64,000 nucleotides of DNA from Podocnemis expansa. Taxonomy: Eukaryota; Chordata; Testudines; Podocnemididae. The notes beneath the pieces are model-generated. The model made no database searches and was not told the origin of the DNA. It saw only the letters and a program-made list of their open reading frames with translations. The DNA is taken from assembly GCA_007922195.1 (NCBI GenBank), contig ML682059.1, forward strand, positions 11,049,814 to 11,113,813, written 5' to 3'. Position numbers and translations under genes: made by a program. This document shows positions 45,780-56,363 of the stretch, in pieces (position 1 is the stretch's first letter; every line of letters begins with the position of its first letter).

Positions 45780-46570
45780 GTCTGGAGCGGCCACGTAGGG
45801 GGGGGGGGGGGAGTCTGGGAAAGCGGAAGGAGGACCCAGGGTTTTTGGGGAGCCCAGGGAAGCAGTGACAGGGACCAGGCATTGGGGGGGTGCCTGGCAG
45901 GCTGGGAAGAGTGGCAGCAGGGGTTGTGGGGTGACAGGGAAAGGGTGTTGGGGAACAGGGGAGCAACAGCAGGGAACTGAGAAGGGAGTAGGGGGGTGGC
46001 AGTGAAGAGCCAGGGGGCAGCAGGAAGAGCAGGGGGGCACCAGTGGGGAAGGGGCAGAGAAGGGGGGCACCAGTGGGGAAGGGGCAGAGAAGGGGGACAG
46101 CAGTGAGGAAAGGGCAGAGCAGGGGGGCAGCAGTGGGGAAGGGGCAGAGCAGGGGGCAGCAGCAGGTAGCAGTGAGGGAAGGGCAGAGGAGGGGGCAGTA
46201 GGAGGAGCAGAGAGCAGCAGTGAGAAAGGGGCAGAGCAGGGGGCAGCAGGAAACTGAGAAGTGAGCAGGGGGGTAGCAGTGAGGAAAGGGCAGAGCAGGA
46301 GGCAGCAGGGGTGATGGCAGTGAGGAAAGGGAAGAGCAGATGGGAGCAAGGGGGCAACAGTGAGGAAAGGGTGCAACAAGGGGCAACAGTGAGGTAAATG
46401 AGAAGTGAGCAGGGGGCAGCAGGGGGGCAACAGTGAGGAAAGGGCAGAGCAGGTGGGAGCAGGGGGCAACAGTGAGGAAAGGGTGGCACAGGGGGCAGCA
46501 GCAGGAAACTGAGAAGTGAGCAGGGGTGAGGGAAGTGAGGAAAGGGGGCAGCAGCGGTGAGGAATGGACA
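45780..46570 (+). repeat. G-rich purine minisatellite
   Basis: Units built from GCAGCAGTGAGGAAAGGGCA and GAGCAGGGGG recur in varied order, about 25-60 bp apart, after a run of 14 G at 45798-45811. The + strand is strongly purine-rich, with frequent runs of three or more G. Three overlapping minus-strand frames of 248-319 codons across it (proline, serine and cysteine-rich) result from the composition and are not genes. Confidence 0.85.
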
Positions 46571-46682
46571 GCGAGGGGGCAAGGGAAAAGCAGCAGCAGA
46601 GATTTTGGGGTAGAGAAGCTGTCAGAAACTCCAGAGGAAGCCAGCAGCAGTGGGTGGGGGGTTAGGGGCCAAGGCCAAAAGG

Positions 46683-46931
46683 GGACCTCAAGTTGCGGTT
46701 AGGGAGGTCGAGGCTGGATATTAGAAAAATCTTTTTTACTAGGGAAAGTGGTGAAGTCTTGGAATGAGCTGCCAAGGGAGGTGGTGGAATCTCCAACTTT
46801 GGAGGTGTTTAAGGCCCGGCTGGACAAAACCATGACTGGGATGGTTTAGTGGGAGTGGTCCTGCCTCTGGCAGGGGGTTGGACTAGATGACCTATGAGGT
46901 CCCTTCCAACCCTATGATTCTGTGATTCTAT
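46683..46931 (+). mobile_element. CR1 LINE 3' fragment nested in the intron 5 element
   Basis: The + strand reads GAGGTCGAGGCTGGATATTA at the start and GGACTAGATGACCTATGAGG, then TCCCTTCCAACCCTATGATT at the end, closing with CTGTGATTCTATA. This is the sense 3' end of CR1, truncated on its 5' side. Coding remnants read VVKSWNELPREVVESPTLEV. It is the only sense-oriented CR1 3' end in the window. Confidence 0.9.
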
Positions 46932-47393
46932 ACCTGGTTCACCAATTTTAGCTTCTTTTGGGGGCTCAGAATTGGGGGGTCAGCTTGTGCCCGGATTGGC
47001 TTATACCTGATTATATACGGTAACTATTTTTCATATTTTAAATAATTGGAATTAACTTTTAGGGTTGTTTTTTCATTGCATGTACTTTATCATTTTATCT
47101 AACACATAGTAATTTTGCTCACTAATGTGTTGTCTTAAAAACAGGACAAGAAGTATTTTATATTCCTTCACTGAGTGAGCATTTAGTAACATTTCTAATC
47201 TAATTTTTTAAAACGTGCATTTTTGTGTGGTCACAGCTCATCTGGAGATAGATGGAACAACAGCTGTTGCCCATGTCTCTGTGTGATAGATGAAAAGCAT
47301 GTCTGGGTTAAACTCATTTGGGGAGGAATAATAATACCCTTTGGGGGACTGAAAGAAAAAAGAAATGTCATAAGTACATACTTTATTTTACAG

Positions 47394-47509
47394 CGCAGTA
47401 AAAGAAATATCATTGGATATTTTGAGCAAAAGGACTCCAACAACTATAAAACTTTTGAAAGAGTAGCAAATATTTTGCACGACGATTGTGTCTTCCTTTC
47501 TGCAGTTGG
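47394..47509 (+). CDS. ERP44: ERP44 exon 6: start of thioredoxin-like domain b
   Basis: The acceptor is TTTTACAG and the donor GTAAGT. The 116 nt encode RSKRNIIGYFEQKDSNNYKT, then FERVANILHDDCVFLSAV, and two bases of a glycine codon (phase 2). This matches the first strand and helix of the redox-inactive b domain. The cysteine in HDDC is kept. The exon lies only 374 nt after the end of the transposon that fills most of intron 5, and that insertion leaves both splice sites untouched. Confidence 0.97.
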
Positions 47510-47867
47510 GTAAGTTTTTAAATACATCAGGTGTGTGACTGATACTGAAGTAAAAGATAAACAGAGTAGAGTCTCAAACCAAACCCTTGTACAGAGAGCA
47601 AACGAGAAGACCAAACAAAAAATATATTTTTCCAGATATTTCTTAGTATCCCTTTTTTTATAGTGAAATCTTGTGTTGTTGGCATCATGCTGCTGCTTTA
47701 TTATTCTTGAACCAGTCAGATTGGCATTTCTCTCTGCGCAGAAAATAATGGAGTCCATTATCACTGTCAGAAATCTAAATTTTAAAAGTACTGATGCACA
47801 GAATTTTTTGTAGCAACCTGAATATTTTGGTACCCTTTTATATTCCTTAATCCCTAGTACTTTGTAA
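47510..47867. other. Intron 6 (5' end): nothing recognised
   Basis: No motif recognised. Confidence 0.45.
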
Positions 47868-48905
47868 CTCATAGGCTCTAAGCTTCAGAAGAGACCAATA
47901 TGATCTTCTAGTCTGACCTTCTGCACAGTGCAGGTCAGAGAACCACACCCACCCACTCCTGTTATAACCCTCTAAACCAGTGGTTCCCCACCATTTTGGC
48001 TTGAGGGCCAAGATATCATTTTTACAGCACAAAGGGTCACCAGCACACCGCTCCACCACATCCTCGAAAAGCCGTTTGCTTCCTTGCTCTCTGACCTCCC
48101 ATCTCCCTACCTGCAACGGAGAAACCACATGCATCCTGCAGCTCTGCACACTCTGTCTGGGTCCCAAAGCAACGGCTTCCTTCTGCAGCCGGAGGGATGG
48201 AAGATCAGAGCTCCCCTTCCTTCCCTCTGGCTCCAGCAAGGAAAAACCTAGGCAGAGAGCTTTGAAGTGCTCCCTGCTATAGCCAGGAGAATAGTAGCAC
48301 TAATCTCCTATCCCTTCAGCTGCAGAAAAGAGCCTGTGTCAGTCTCTTAGCCCTGCAGAAATGCACATTGCCTAGGTTCTTAGGCAGTTACTCCATTCTG
48401 CAGCCAGCCGGAGGGGAGCCAAGGGCAGCTTTTGGCCCCCAGAACACAGGTTGCGAATCACTGCTCTAAACTATGACTGAGTTAGTGAAGTCTTCAAATT
48501 ATGGTTTGAAGACGTTAAGTATAGAGAAGTGAGCCATGCCCCATGCTACAGTGGAAGGCAAAAAGCCTCAGAGCCTTTGCCAATCTGCCCTGGGGGAAAA
48601 TTCATTCTTGACCCCAAATATGGCAGTCAGTTAAACGCTGAGCATTTGGGCAAGACTCACCAGCCAGACACCCAAGAAAGAATTTTGTGTAGTAACTCAG
48701 AACCCACCCCATCTAATGTCCCATCACTGGCCATTGATATATCTACCACCAGTAGTCAAAGATCAGTCAATTGCCAAACAATGCTGTTCCATCATACCAT
48801 CCTCTCCATAAATATATCACTATTATGAATCCTCTATTTTCTTAAAATTCCATTAGCTTTCATAATAATTGCTGCTTGAGAGTAAGAGAATTCAGTAGCT
48901 AGTTA
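47868..48905 (-). mobile_element. CR1-like LINE 3' fragment, interrupted by a hAT-type element
   Basis: The + strand reads AGAGACCAATATGATCTTCT, then AGTCTGACCTTCTGCACAGT before the interruption and GAGTTAGTGAAGTCTTCAAA after it. It continues with GGGGGAAAATTCATTCTTGA, GACCCCAAATATGGCAGTCA and CATCACTGGCCATTGATATA. These are consecutive antisense sentences of an older CR1 subfamily 3' region, also seen at 9690-10080. No intact coding remains. Confidence 0.72.
47978..48463. mobile_element. hAT-type miniature element with perfect 8-bp target duplication, inside CR1
   Basis: This 486-bp element begins CAGTGGTTCCCCACCATTTT and ends CACAGGTTGCGAATCACTG. CTCTAAAC is present on both sides (47970-47977 and 48464-48471), and the CR1 sentence continues across it. 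The ends match the family at 28595-29116. Long open frames on both strands inside it have no motif. Confidence 0.92.
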
Positions 48906-49811
48906 CATCTGTGCCTGTGAAAACATAGCTGTCTAAAGTCTTTTCACCTGTAAATTCCACCATTAGCTGTGGAATTCCAAAATCTTGACTTTTGGCCACA
49001 AGAAACGCACAATTCTCCAGTGGCCTTGTAGTTTTTAATGCTTGTTAGTACACTTGCTTGCAGCTCCAAATGAAAATACATGACTTGTTGGCCGAAATCT
49101 TTCATACAGTCATACTGCTGAATTTCAACTGATGAAATAGAAACCATTGTCTTCATGCCACAACTCAGTATAAAGTGAAGACAACCTACCAGTAACTGCA
49201 CAATTGCAGGGCTTTCTATAATTTTTTGTAACGTATTGTGGTAGCACCTCAAGGACTCAATCAGGATTGGAGAACCCATTTTCATAGGCGTTATACGAAC
49301 ATTTATAAGAAATGGTCCCTACCCTGAAGAGCTTAGTATAATTAGACCATTTTTTGGTTCTTCCATCTTAAAACAATGTGAAAAATTGTTTTATTTTGTT
49401 AGTGTTAGACCATGTGATGTATATCCCCAGTGCTAAACATCCCTCCACCTTTTCATGCCTTAAATTACTGCCATATTTTACATCAGATTTGTTTGTATGC
49501 TATTAATGAATGAAGATTCCATTGCATAGATATTTCTTAAAATGCACAGGAGTGATTCTGGGCACCAATAACAACTGAATCCTCATAACACCCATTCCTG
49601 CCTCAGTCCAAATGCAGCATTTGTTTTAAGAGCGTGGGGGGTTGTCTTGATGAGATGCTGCATTTGGTCACAATTTCACATTATTCTTGAAACTGTTTGT
49701 TTGTGATCTTGAATAAACGTAAGATTGGTTACAGAATCCATCACGTGGTTCTTAATTCACACTGAAATCTTTGGTAGTAAGATCTGTAACCGGTGGCCAG
49801 TGCTTAAGTTT
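48906..49811. other. Intron 6: nothing recognised
   Basis: A 113-codon minus-strand frame at 48944-49285 has no recognisable motif and no splice context. Confidence 0.4.
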
Positions 49812-49835
49812 AAAAAAAAAAAAAAAAAAAAAAAA
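49812..49835 (+). repeat. Poly(A) tract, 24 A
   Basis: An uninterrupted A-run immediately precedes the hairpin element at about 49840. It may mark a retroposed 3' end or may simply be a simple repeat. Confidence 0.95.
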
Positions 49836-49839
49836 GACA

Positions 49840-50040
49840 AACCAAGGAGTCATGTGTGAACTTCTGAAGTTCGCCCATCTTCAAAGCATCTGACGGAGTG
49901 GGATTTTTCTCCCACGAAAGCTCATGCGAAAAATAAATCTGTTAGCCTTTAAATGCCACATGACTCCTTGGAGTTTTTTTGTTTTGTTTTTGTTTTGCTG
50001 TACTAGACTAACACAGCTATCCCTTTGGAAATTGACAGCG
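49840..50040. mobile_element. Hairpin element copy (partial palindrome)
   Basis: AACCAAGGAGTCATGTG near the start pairs with CACATGACTCCTTGG near 49956-49971. Internal GGGATTTTTCTCCCACGAAA, then GCTCATGCG, and TTAGCCTTTAAATGCCACAT are family words. The right flank ACTAGACTAACACAGCTATC belongs to the same repeat. It is non-coding. Confidence 0.62.
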
Positions 50041-50213
50041 CTTAAGTGTCACTTTAGTTTCATATGGCATTAGTTTGTAAAGGCCTTTCCTTATTAGTGA
50101 TAAAGTTAAACATTTTCTGGCAAATTCCAGTATTGCAGAAGGCCCTAGATTAATCAACATGTGAGTGAAGTGTATCTATTTTTATTCCTGTCTCACAGCA
50201 GTACAGTCATGTA

Positions 50214-50440
50214 AAATGAGTTCCAAAGGGGCAGCCGTGTTGTTCTAGCTCAGCAAAATAAACAAGGAGTCTGGTGCCACTTTTGAAGACTAACCAATTT
50301 ATTTATCGCATGAGCTTTCATGGAAGAAAATCCCACTTTGTGGATTTTTTCCCATGAAAGCTCATGCAATAAATAAATAGTTTTTAAAAAGTGCCACCGG
50401 TCTCCTTGTTTTGGTTGAATTAGTAGGGTTTTTTTCCTAT
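50214..50440. mobile_element. Hairpin element copy with long palindromic arms
   Basis: The left arm (AACAAGGAGTCTGGTGCCAC, then CGCATGAGCTTTCATGGAAG) is nearly complementary to the right arm (CCCATGAAAGCTCATGCAAT ... AAGTGCCACCGGTCTCCTTG). The arms are about 85 bp and separated by a few bases around GTGGATT. A single strand could fold into one long hairpin. The start GGCAGCCGTGTTGTTCTAGC is the usual edge of this family. Confidence 0.78.
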
Positions 50441-51879
50441 CAAAAATTCTAAACCTAACGAAACACCTGCATAGGTGATGGAACTGATGTATTTAAATGC
50501 CTAGGAGGGAGTTTTTTAACTTAGAGGCCCAGTGGTAGTTACATGCCTTATGAGATAAGTGCATACCTTTGTTTAAACAATTCCTGCTCCCCTTATTGTA
50601 GATGTATTGGTAATATGTAACATGTAGCTTTTGACTGGTTATCAGTGGTCAGCAACAATAACTATTAAACAGTGATGTACTCACTTACATGAGGGTGTGG
50701 TTTACTGGTTAAAGAATAAGACAACAGGGTCTAGCTATACAGCAGTCACTTGGAGTGGAGGTGGGGAGAAGCAGTTTTAGCACATACAAATGTACCAAGC
50801 ATGCTTCAATCTGTATCAATAACAGGGAAGCTGCATGCAGCAGCATGAGTTAATTTAATATTGGTGAAGTGCCTTAGAATATTTTGATAGCATGATAAAA
50901 GTTGACATTTGTTTTATTAAGAAATATTGTATTAACAGCAATTTTCAACTGTAAAAATAATTCAGTGCAGGGGGAAGAAATAAAATGGGAAGTGGCTAAT
51001 TGTTTTTTCCATGGTAAAAGTAATAAAATACTTCTATGGGTCCTGTCTCTGTGCTGCTTGCTGTGCAAGCATGTGACTACTTAAGTCACTGAGCCGCTTG
51101 CAGTTTAGAGCCTTAGTTATTATAATGTCTTTCACACAAACTCAACTCCAAAATGCTTTGGAGTTAAGTATCAATAAGGATTGACATAAAAATCAAGAGG
51201 TATCGGTAGGGTGCAAAAATATTTCTTGCAGTTGAATGTGCTCCCTGCACAGTTACGGTCTTTTAACCATCCACAAGAAGCCAATAAAACAAGCAAAGAA
51301 TCAAAATTAGCACTGTACAAGTTGTCCTTCCTTTTACCTGGTTGATTTTTGGGTTGGTAAGAGCTTCATAAAGGAGCTCTATTTCTATGAAAATAAATGA
51401 CCGTGAAAGCAGAGTTCAAGGGAGAGAATAACCAAAAGAACCTATTCTGGCAAGCCTGTAATCTATCTTATGTTCCAAACCACTGAACCAGCATCTAAGA
51501 CAGCAAAATCCTTCAGATGCCCTGTGACAATTCTTGTCCTGAGGGCCAGAAGGACTGAAATACTACTAAGAATCTTGTTTCATTAGAGTGTCTTTTTGTT
51601 CTCCCAAATTCTCAAATGTTTATTCAAAAGCTAGTAGCAGTATAAAAATGATATAAAGGATCTCTCTCTCCCACCACTTTAAGTCAAATGTTTCTATAGA
51701 TAAGACTTCAAAAAACTAGTCTAGAGAAGTGTTGCTGCCTTGGATTTCCAACTGTCACTGCTTTTTCCCTATCCAGTGCTAGACCCTGACTATATGTATT
51801 GAAATAATCCAAATTTTCCTGCAAACTGCAAATGTTCCAGTTCAGTCTTCTTTATTTACTCTGAAGAACCTGCCAGAGT
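50441..51879. other. Intron 6: nothing recognised
   Basis: No gene or named repeat was recognised. Confidence 0.45.
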
Positions 51880-54750
51880 AATATTACCAAGTTCTGAGAG
51901 CTATCCCTTCCTTTTCTCACTTGGAAAGGCCAAAGGTCTGCATATTTGATTTCTTCTTCTTTTCCATTATGCTGCTCTTACTGGTGAGCATTGTAGTGGC
52001 AGCTTGAAGTGTAGGGAGAACCAGAGCTTTTCTCTCCTTCCAGCTCCTCCAGTGTGATGAGGCCTTCCCAAATATCTGAGCCTATCACAATATCTTGGGG
52101 AATCAGACAAAAACCACACTGTGGAGAAACCTCATTTCCACCTCTTGTATCCACATGTCGTCCTTTTGGTCATTACCCAAAGGTCATGACCATAGGTGGG
52201 GATGGGGATATAGACTGACCTGTAAGCCAAAAATTTCATCTGAAAACTTAGCTCCTGCTTCATCACCATGGATTGGTACAGCACTCACTGCTGCTGCTGC
52301 ATTAATCGTCCAGTCAGTATCATGCTCCTGCTTACTGTAACTTGTGAACAAGAGATTTAAACTCTTCTATTGAGTAGCGACTCCCTCTTCAGTTAAAAAG
52401 AATACTCCACTTTCTTGTGGTATGACAACCATGACCTCTAAAATGGGGGTGCTGATTCTCATCCCAGATGTTTTGCATTCTGCAGTGAAGCATTTGACTG
52501 CATGTCAGAGATTGCAGCTTGAAGAAGCATGAACATCATCATCTGCAAAGAGCAGGGATGCCACATCTGAGTCCCCATACTAGATACTCTCAGAATCATG
52601 AACAGAAGCTCATGAAGATAATGCACCATCAGCAGAGTCTTGAACAAACTTGACTTAATGCCAAGAATGCGGATACAGCTCTCACTTCAGGACTAGTGAC
52701 TGGATAGCACTTGGCAGTGCAACTGGTGCCTCATGCTCTTGCAGCACTTCCCATAGAACATCTTGGAGAATGCGGTCATAAGCCGTCTCTAGGCCTCAAA
52801 AACAAAGGTAGGCTAGACTAGGAAACTCCCACAACTCCCTAAGTTTCTGACAGAGAGAGCAAAGAGCTACTCTGTTGCTCCTTCTGAATCTGAGGTTCAA
52901 CTAACAAGTGTAGCTTTTTCTCCAGAACCCTAGTACAGGCTTTGCTGGGGACGCTGAGAAGTGTGATTTCCCTCCCCCGCCCCTTGTGGTTGGAACACAC
53001 CCTCTGGTCTCCTTTCTTAAAGATCAGGACCACCACCCTTGCTGGCCAGTCCCAAGGTACTGCACACTCCTTCCATGCAATATTGAAAAGGTGCATTAAC
53101 CACAACACCTCGACTTTGTCCACTGATTTCAGCATCTCTGGGCAAATCTCATCTACCCATGCTGCTTACTCCTGTGAAAGCACTTTACCACTGCAGCAAA
53201 CTCATCAACAGCAATGGATCTGATGCCACTGGAGATTTCTGGCACTGCCTCCTGAAAGGAGGGAGTATCCACCCAGTTGAGGAGCTCCTCAAAGTGCTTC
53301 TTTCACCTCTCAACAATCTTTTGTCATAGTCAGTTGTTCACAGTTCTTGCTGAGAATGGCATAGGCAATATTCCACTGACCCCTCCTAAGGCATTGAATA
53401 GTTTGACAGAACACCTTTGATGACATCTGGTAGTCTTTCTTCATGGTTTTTACAAACCCCTGTCAGGCCTAAGCTTTTGCTTCAGTAACTGCCACAGCCC
53501 TTCTAATGCACTGGTACTTCTCAGTGCATTCTTATGCAACCAGGAGTCTGATTCACAAACTTTTCTTAGAAGGTTTCCTTCTTTGCCTTGATAGCTTCCC
53601 TCACCACCAGTGAGTCCTGTGATTGCCACCATGACACACACTGACTGCCTTGAAACCACACCTTTTTGTGGCTTTCTCTGTGATTGAGGCTTTGAATATA
53701 GTCCACTCAGACTCATTGTCCATGACCATGCCCAAAATGCAGTTCTTCTGAAAGTGAGAATTTAAATCTTTCCTCACAGTGTTCTCCAGCAGATGTTCTA
53801 AGACGACCAGGACTGAATGTTTGGGCCTCTCGTGTCTATCCAGCTGGCATCCAATATGTTGTATCAAACACATCACCAAGTAGTGATCAGTTAACATCTC
53901 TGTTCCTCTCTCCACCCCAGTGTCTATGACATGTGGCCTTAGGGCCAATGAAACTACTATAAAGTCGACTATCAGTCTTTGACCCAAGGTGCTTCAGGTA
54001 GACGTACCAGATATATTATATTCAGCCATTGTGTTTTGTTATGGACAATCCATGACTTGAACAGAAATGCATTAAAAGCTCACCTTTTCAGTCCAAATAA
54101 GGGAGGCCATTCCTCCCAGTCATTCCCTACCAGATATCTCCATATTCCCCACATGGGCATTTAAGTCCCCAGTAGAACAATAGAGTCACTCTATCAAACA
54201 CCAATCCCACCACCTCCAAAAATGCTGAAGTATTGTGAACTGCTGTTAAGCCCATAAACACCCACAGCAGTCAGGGTTTTCCTCTGGGACCTTAAGTCTC
54301 ATTGAGCAGACCCTCTCATCTAACAAGAAAAACTGCAATTGTACTGCACCTAGCTGGTAACTTGAGCCTCCCCACGCCCACCCAAGCCTATCACATGGCG
54401 CACTCCGGAGTAGAAAAGAGATCATCTTTCGTCAAGAAGTTTGTTTCCAGATCCTCCAATATGTCTAGAGATGAAGCTGACTCTGTCTAGCCAATACCTC
54501 TCTACTCTTCCATGAGCTCTGGCTCTACCCACCAAAGAAGTGACAGGCTACATCCCTAGAGCCAGTTCCCATTGCAGAGGCCTCTCCATCATGGTTCCTC
54601 CCTAGTGCTGTCATTCTGGCATTGCACCCAACCCTCACCCTTCATCTTGTGGGTTGTGGGCTCCCAAAGATGGTCTAAGTTACCTTTTCAGGCTAAACTA
54701 TGCCAGATTTCATAGCTGGCCCAGCTACCAGGTGCTCACGTAAAACTGTC
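51880..54750 (-). mobile_element. Decayed LINE relic spanning endonuclease to reverse transcriptase
   Basis: Reading the minus strand from 54750 downward gives a LINE ORF2 in order. First come endonuclease pieces: LVGRARAHGRVERYWLDRVS (54535), YGLNSSSQYFSIF (54250), DSIVLLGT(x)MPMWG (54185; the LLGDFNAHVG motif), MGQRLIVDFIVVSLALRPHV and TDHYLVMCLI (53980-53870). Then the linker (NESEWTIFKASITEKATKRC, GGNHRTHWW) and the RT N-terminus (LMHLFNIAWKECAVPWDWPA, VVVLIFKKGDQRVCSNHKG, ITLLSVPSKACTRVLEKKLH). After an apparent loss of the central RT come DVASLLFADDD-like pieces near 52560 and a YGHDLWVMT-like stretch near 52180. Stops and shifts are frequent, so it is inactive. The clade is not assigned. 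Confidence 0.82.
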
Positions 54751-56305
54751 CCCATGTCTGACAGCAGGGATGGGTTCCAGTATTGCTAATCCGGATGAGA
54801 TTCATATGGTCATTTGGGGCCCTTTTTGAAGATCTTTAGAGTAGATCATTTTTAGTGTGGATCCTTCCTAACACATTTGATTTGAAGAGAACAAATCAAA
54901 TTGTGCTATTCTTCTTTAAGAATCCAAGAATTGTCTAATACTTGGTCTATATTATGTAAGCTTTATTCTGTCTGCTCAAATGTATCCTATCTGCTAGATT
55001 TCTGAATTTTGAAAATTCCCATCTGATAGCCATGCTCTGAGCTATGCTTCTTAAGGTGGATTCAGCTGTAGCCAATTGTTCTTGGACAGTGACACCCATT
55101 AAGTATAAAGACAGTGATCCACATGCTTTTAGAACATCAGTGCTTCTCAGTTTACTTAACATAACATCAAAGGGACCATCTTATTTTGGACAACTAGTGG
55201 TTAAACCACTTTATTTAAGCCCAGGATGCCAGATGCATTCCTTATTCAGTTGTCTCCAAGGTTAATAATGTATGCTTGCCCTCCAATCGCACCAATTCCT
55301 GAGATTCTCAGAAACCTCAGGACTCTGACAGAGTAGTCTTGATGGCATCTACCTGCTAGTTCTGGCACTGGATCTAATAGTCCTATCAATTTTTCCACCG
55401 AAAACCTTACTACTTATCTGAAAATCTCAGGAGACAACCAGACCATACTGATTCTGAATTCAGCCTCCTTTCACTCCATAATCTGACTAATGGTAGGATG
55501 TCAAACAAAGAGGTCTTTTTCCTCAGATATCTAGAAGTTTAGATCCAGTTAGAAAGAATTCCACCAGTATAGTATGTGCTGCTAAGTAGAAGAGATTTGG
55601 TGTGAAACATCCATTACTATCTCTTGAATCTGATTATTTTCTCTAAGTAAAGTTTAGCACTCTACTCTGTTAGCATATACCTGACAGCCATGTGTGCTTA
55701 TCAGTACCGATTCACATCCAGTGATTTCTTCCCCCCCCCCCCCGTCCATGATTACATTTCTTAAAAAGCCATATGCACATTTTACCAACAGTAAGGGGAC
55801 TCCTCCTTCATGGGACCTTACTGTGGCCCTAGCAGTTTTAACAGCCCCCACCCCCACCCCCCGCCTTCATAAAACCCACTGGCAACCTGTTCCCTGTTTT
55901 AATATATTAAAATATTCTTTTGGATGGGCTGAAAGTCTTGGGGAAGTAGAAGCCCTCATGTCAGGCCATGTCTGTCACTCAAACATCATTCCAGATTGTT
56001 GTTTCAGATAACCACCAGTTTAGACTGACCTTTAGACTTAGACTTAGTCTGCAGACCCCCAGTGGGCAGCTTTCGTGGATGCTGTAGACATAGTGGGTTC
56101 ACAGACCACAGGTTGAAAAAAATCTGTAGTCCCAGTCTATGCCTTAATTGGAAGACGAATTTCTCAATATGATAAGGATGGGCACTTAGAAAAGATATAG
56201 CTGAGATTGCTATATCTCAAGTGAATTATTGCTTTCCTTGTCTAAGGCTGAGCCATTTTATATTTATGTACCATCAAGCATATTTCTTCATTGTTTGTAT
56301 CACAG
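54751..56305. other. Intron 6 (3' end): nothing recognised apart from simple C tracts
   Basis: A run of 13 C lies at 55731-55743, and a CCCCCACCCCCACCCCCCG tract at 55846-55863. No exon-like sequence lies before exon 7. Confidence 0.45.
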
Positions 56306-56363
56306 GCCTGTTTCAAAACCAGAGAGATTTAGTGGAGACAACATAATCTACAAGCCACCAGGG
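56306..56363 (+). CDS. ERP44: ERP44 exon 7: loop and strand of domain b
   Basis: The acceptor is TATCACAG and the donor GTAAGT. The 58 nt complete a glycine codon and encode PVSKPERFSGDNIIYKPPG, ending at a codon boundary. Human ERp44 has DVSKPERYSGDNIIYKPPG in my recollection, so the first full residue is proline here instead of aspartate, which needs two base changes in that codon. The remaining residues and both splice sites are well conserved, so this is a substitution and not a mis-placed boundary. Confidence 0.95.

Larger units (their letters stand above)
45574..47020. mobile_element. Inverted-repeat DNA element filling most of intron 5
   Basis: The left end CCGTATATCATCGTGTATAA pairs with the right end TTATACCTGATTATATACGG (complement CCGTATATAATCAGGTATAA) over about 22 bp with few mismatches. 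A TA dinucleotide lies outside each end (45572-45573 and 47021-47022), which fits a Tc1/mariner-type target duplication, though the superfamily is not proven. The interior contains a G-rich minisatellite and a CR1 3' fragment, and no transposase. The element accounts for 1447 of 1982 nt of the intron and lies between intact splice sites. Confidence 0.72.

Noticed and set aside
45549..46582. Three overlapping minus-strand open frames of 248-319 codons, rich in Pro, Ser, Cys and Leu
   Set aside because: They lie over the G-rich minisatellite in the intron 5 transposon. The frames stay open in all three phases because the complement is pyrimidine-rich, and no domain or splice context is visible.
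47847..48282. Open frames of 100-130 codons on both strands
   Set aside because: They lie across a hAT-type miniature element and the CR1 it interrupts, with no motif.
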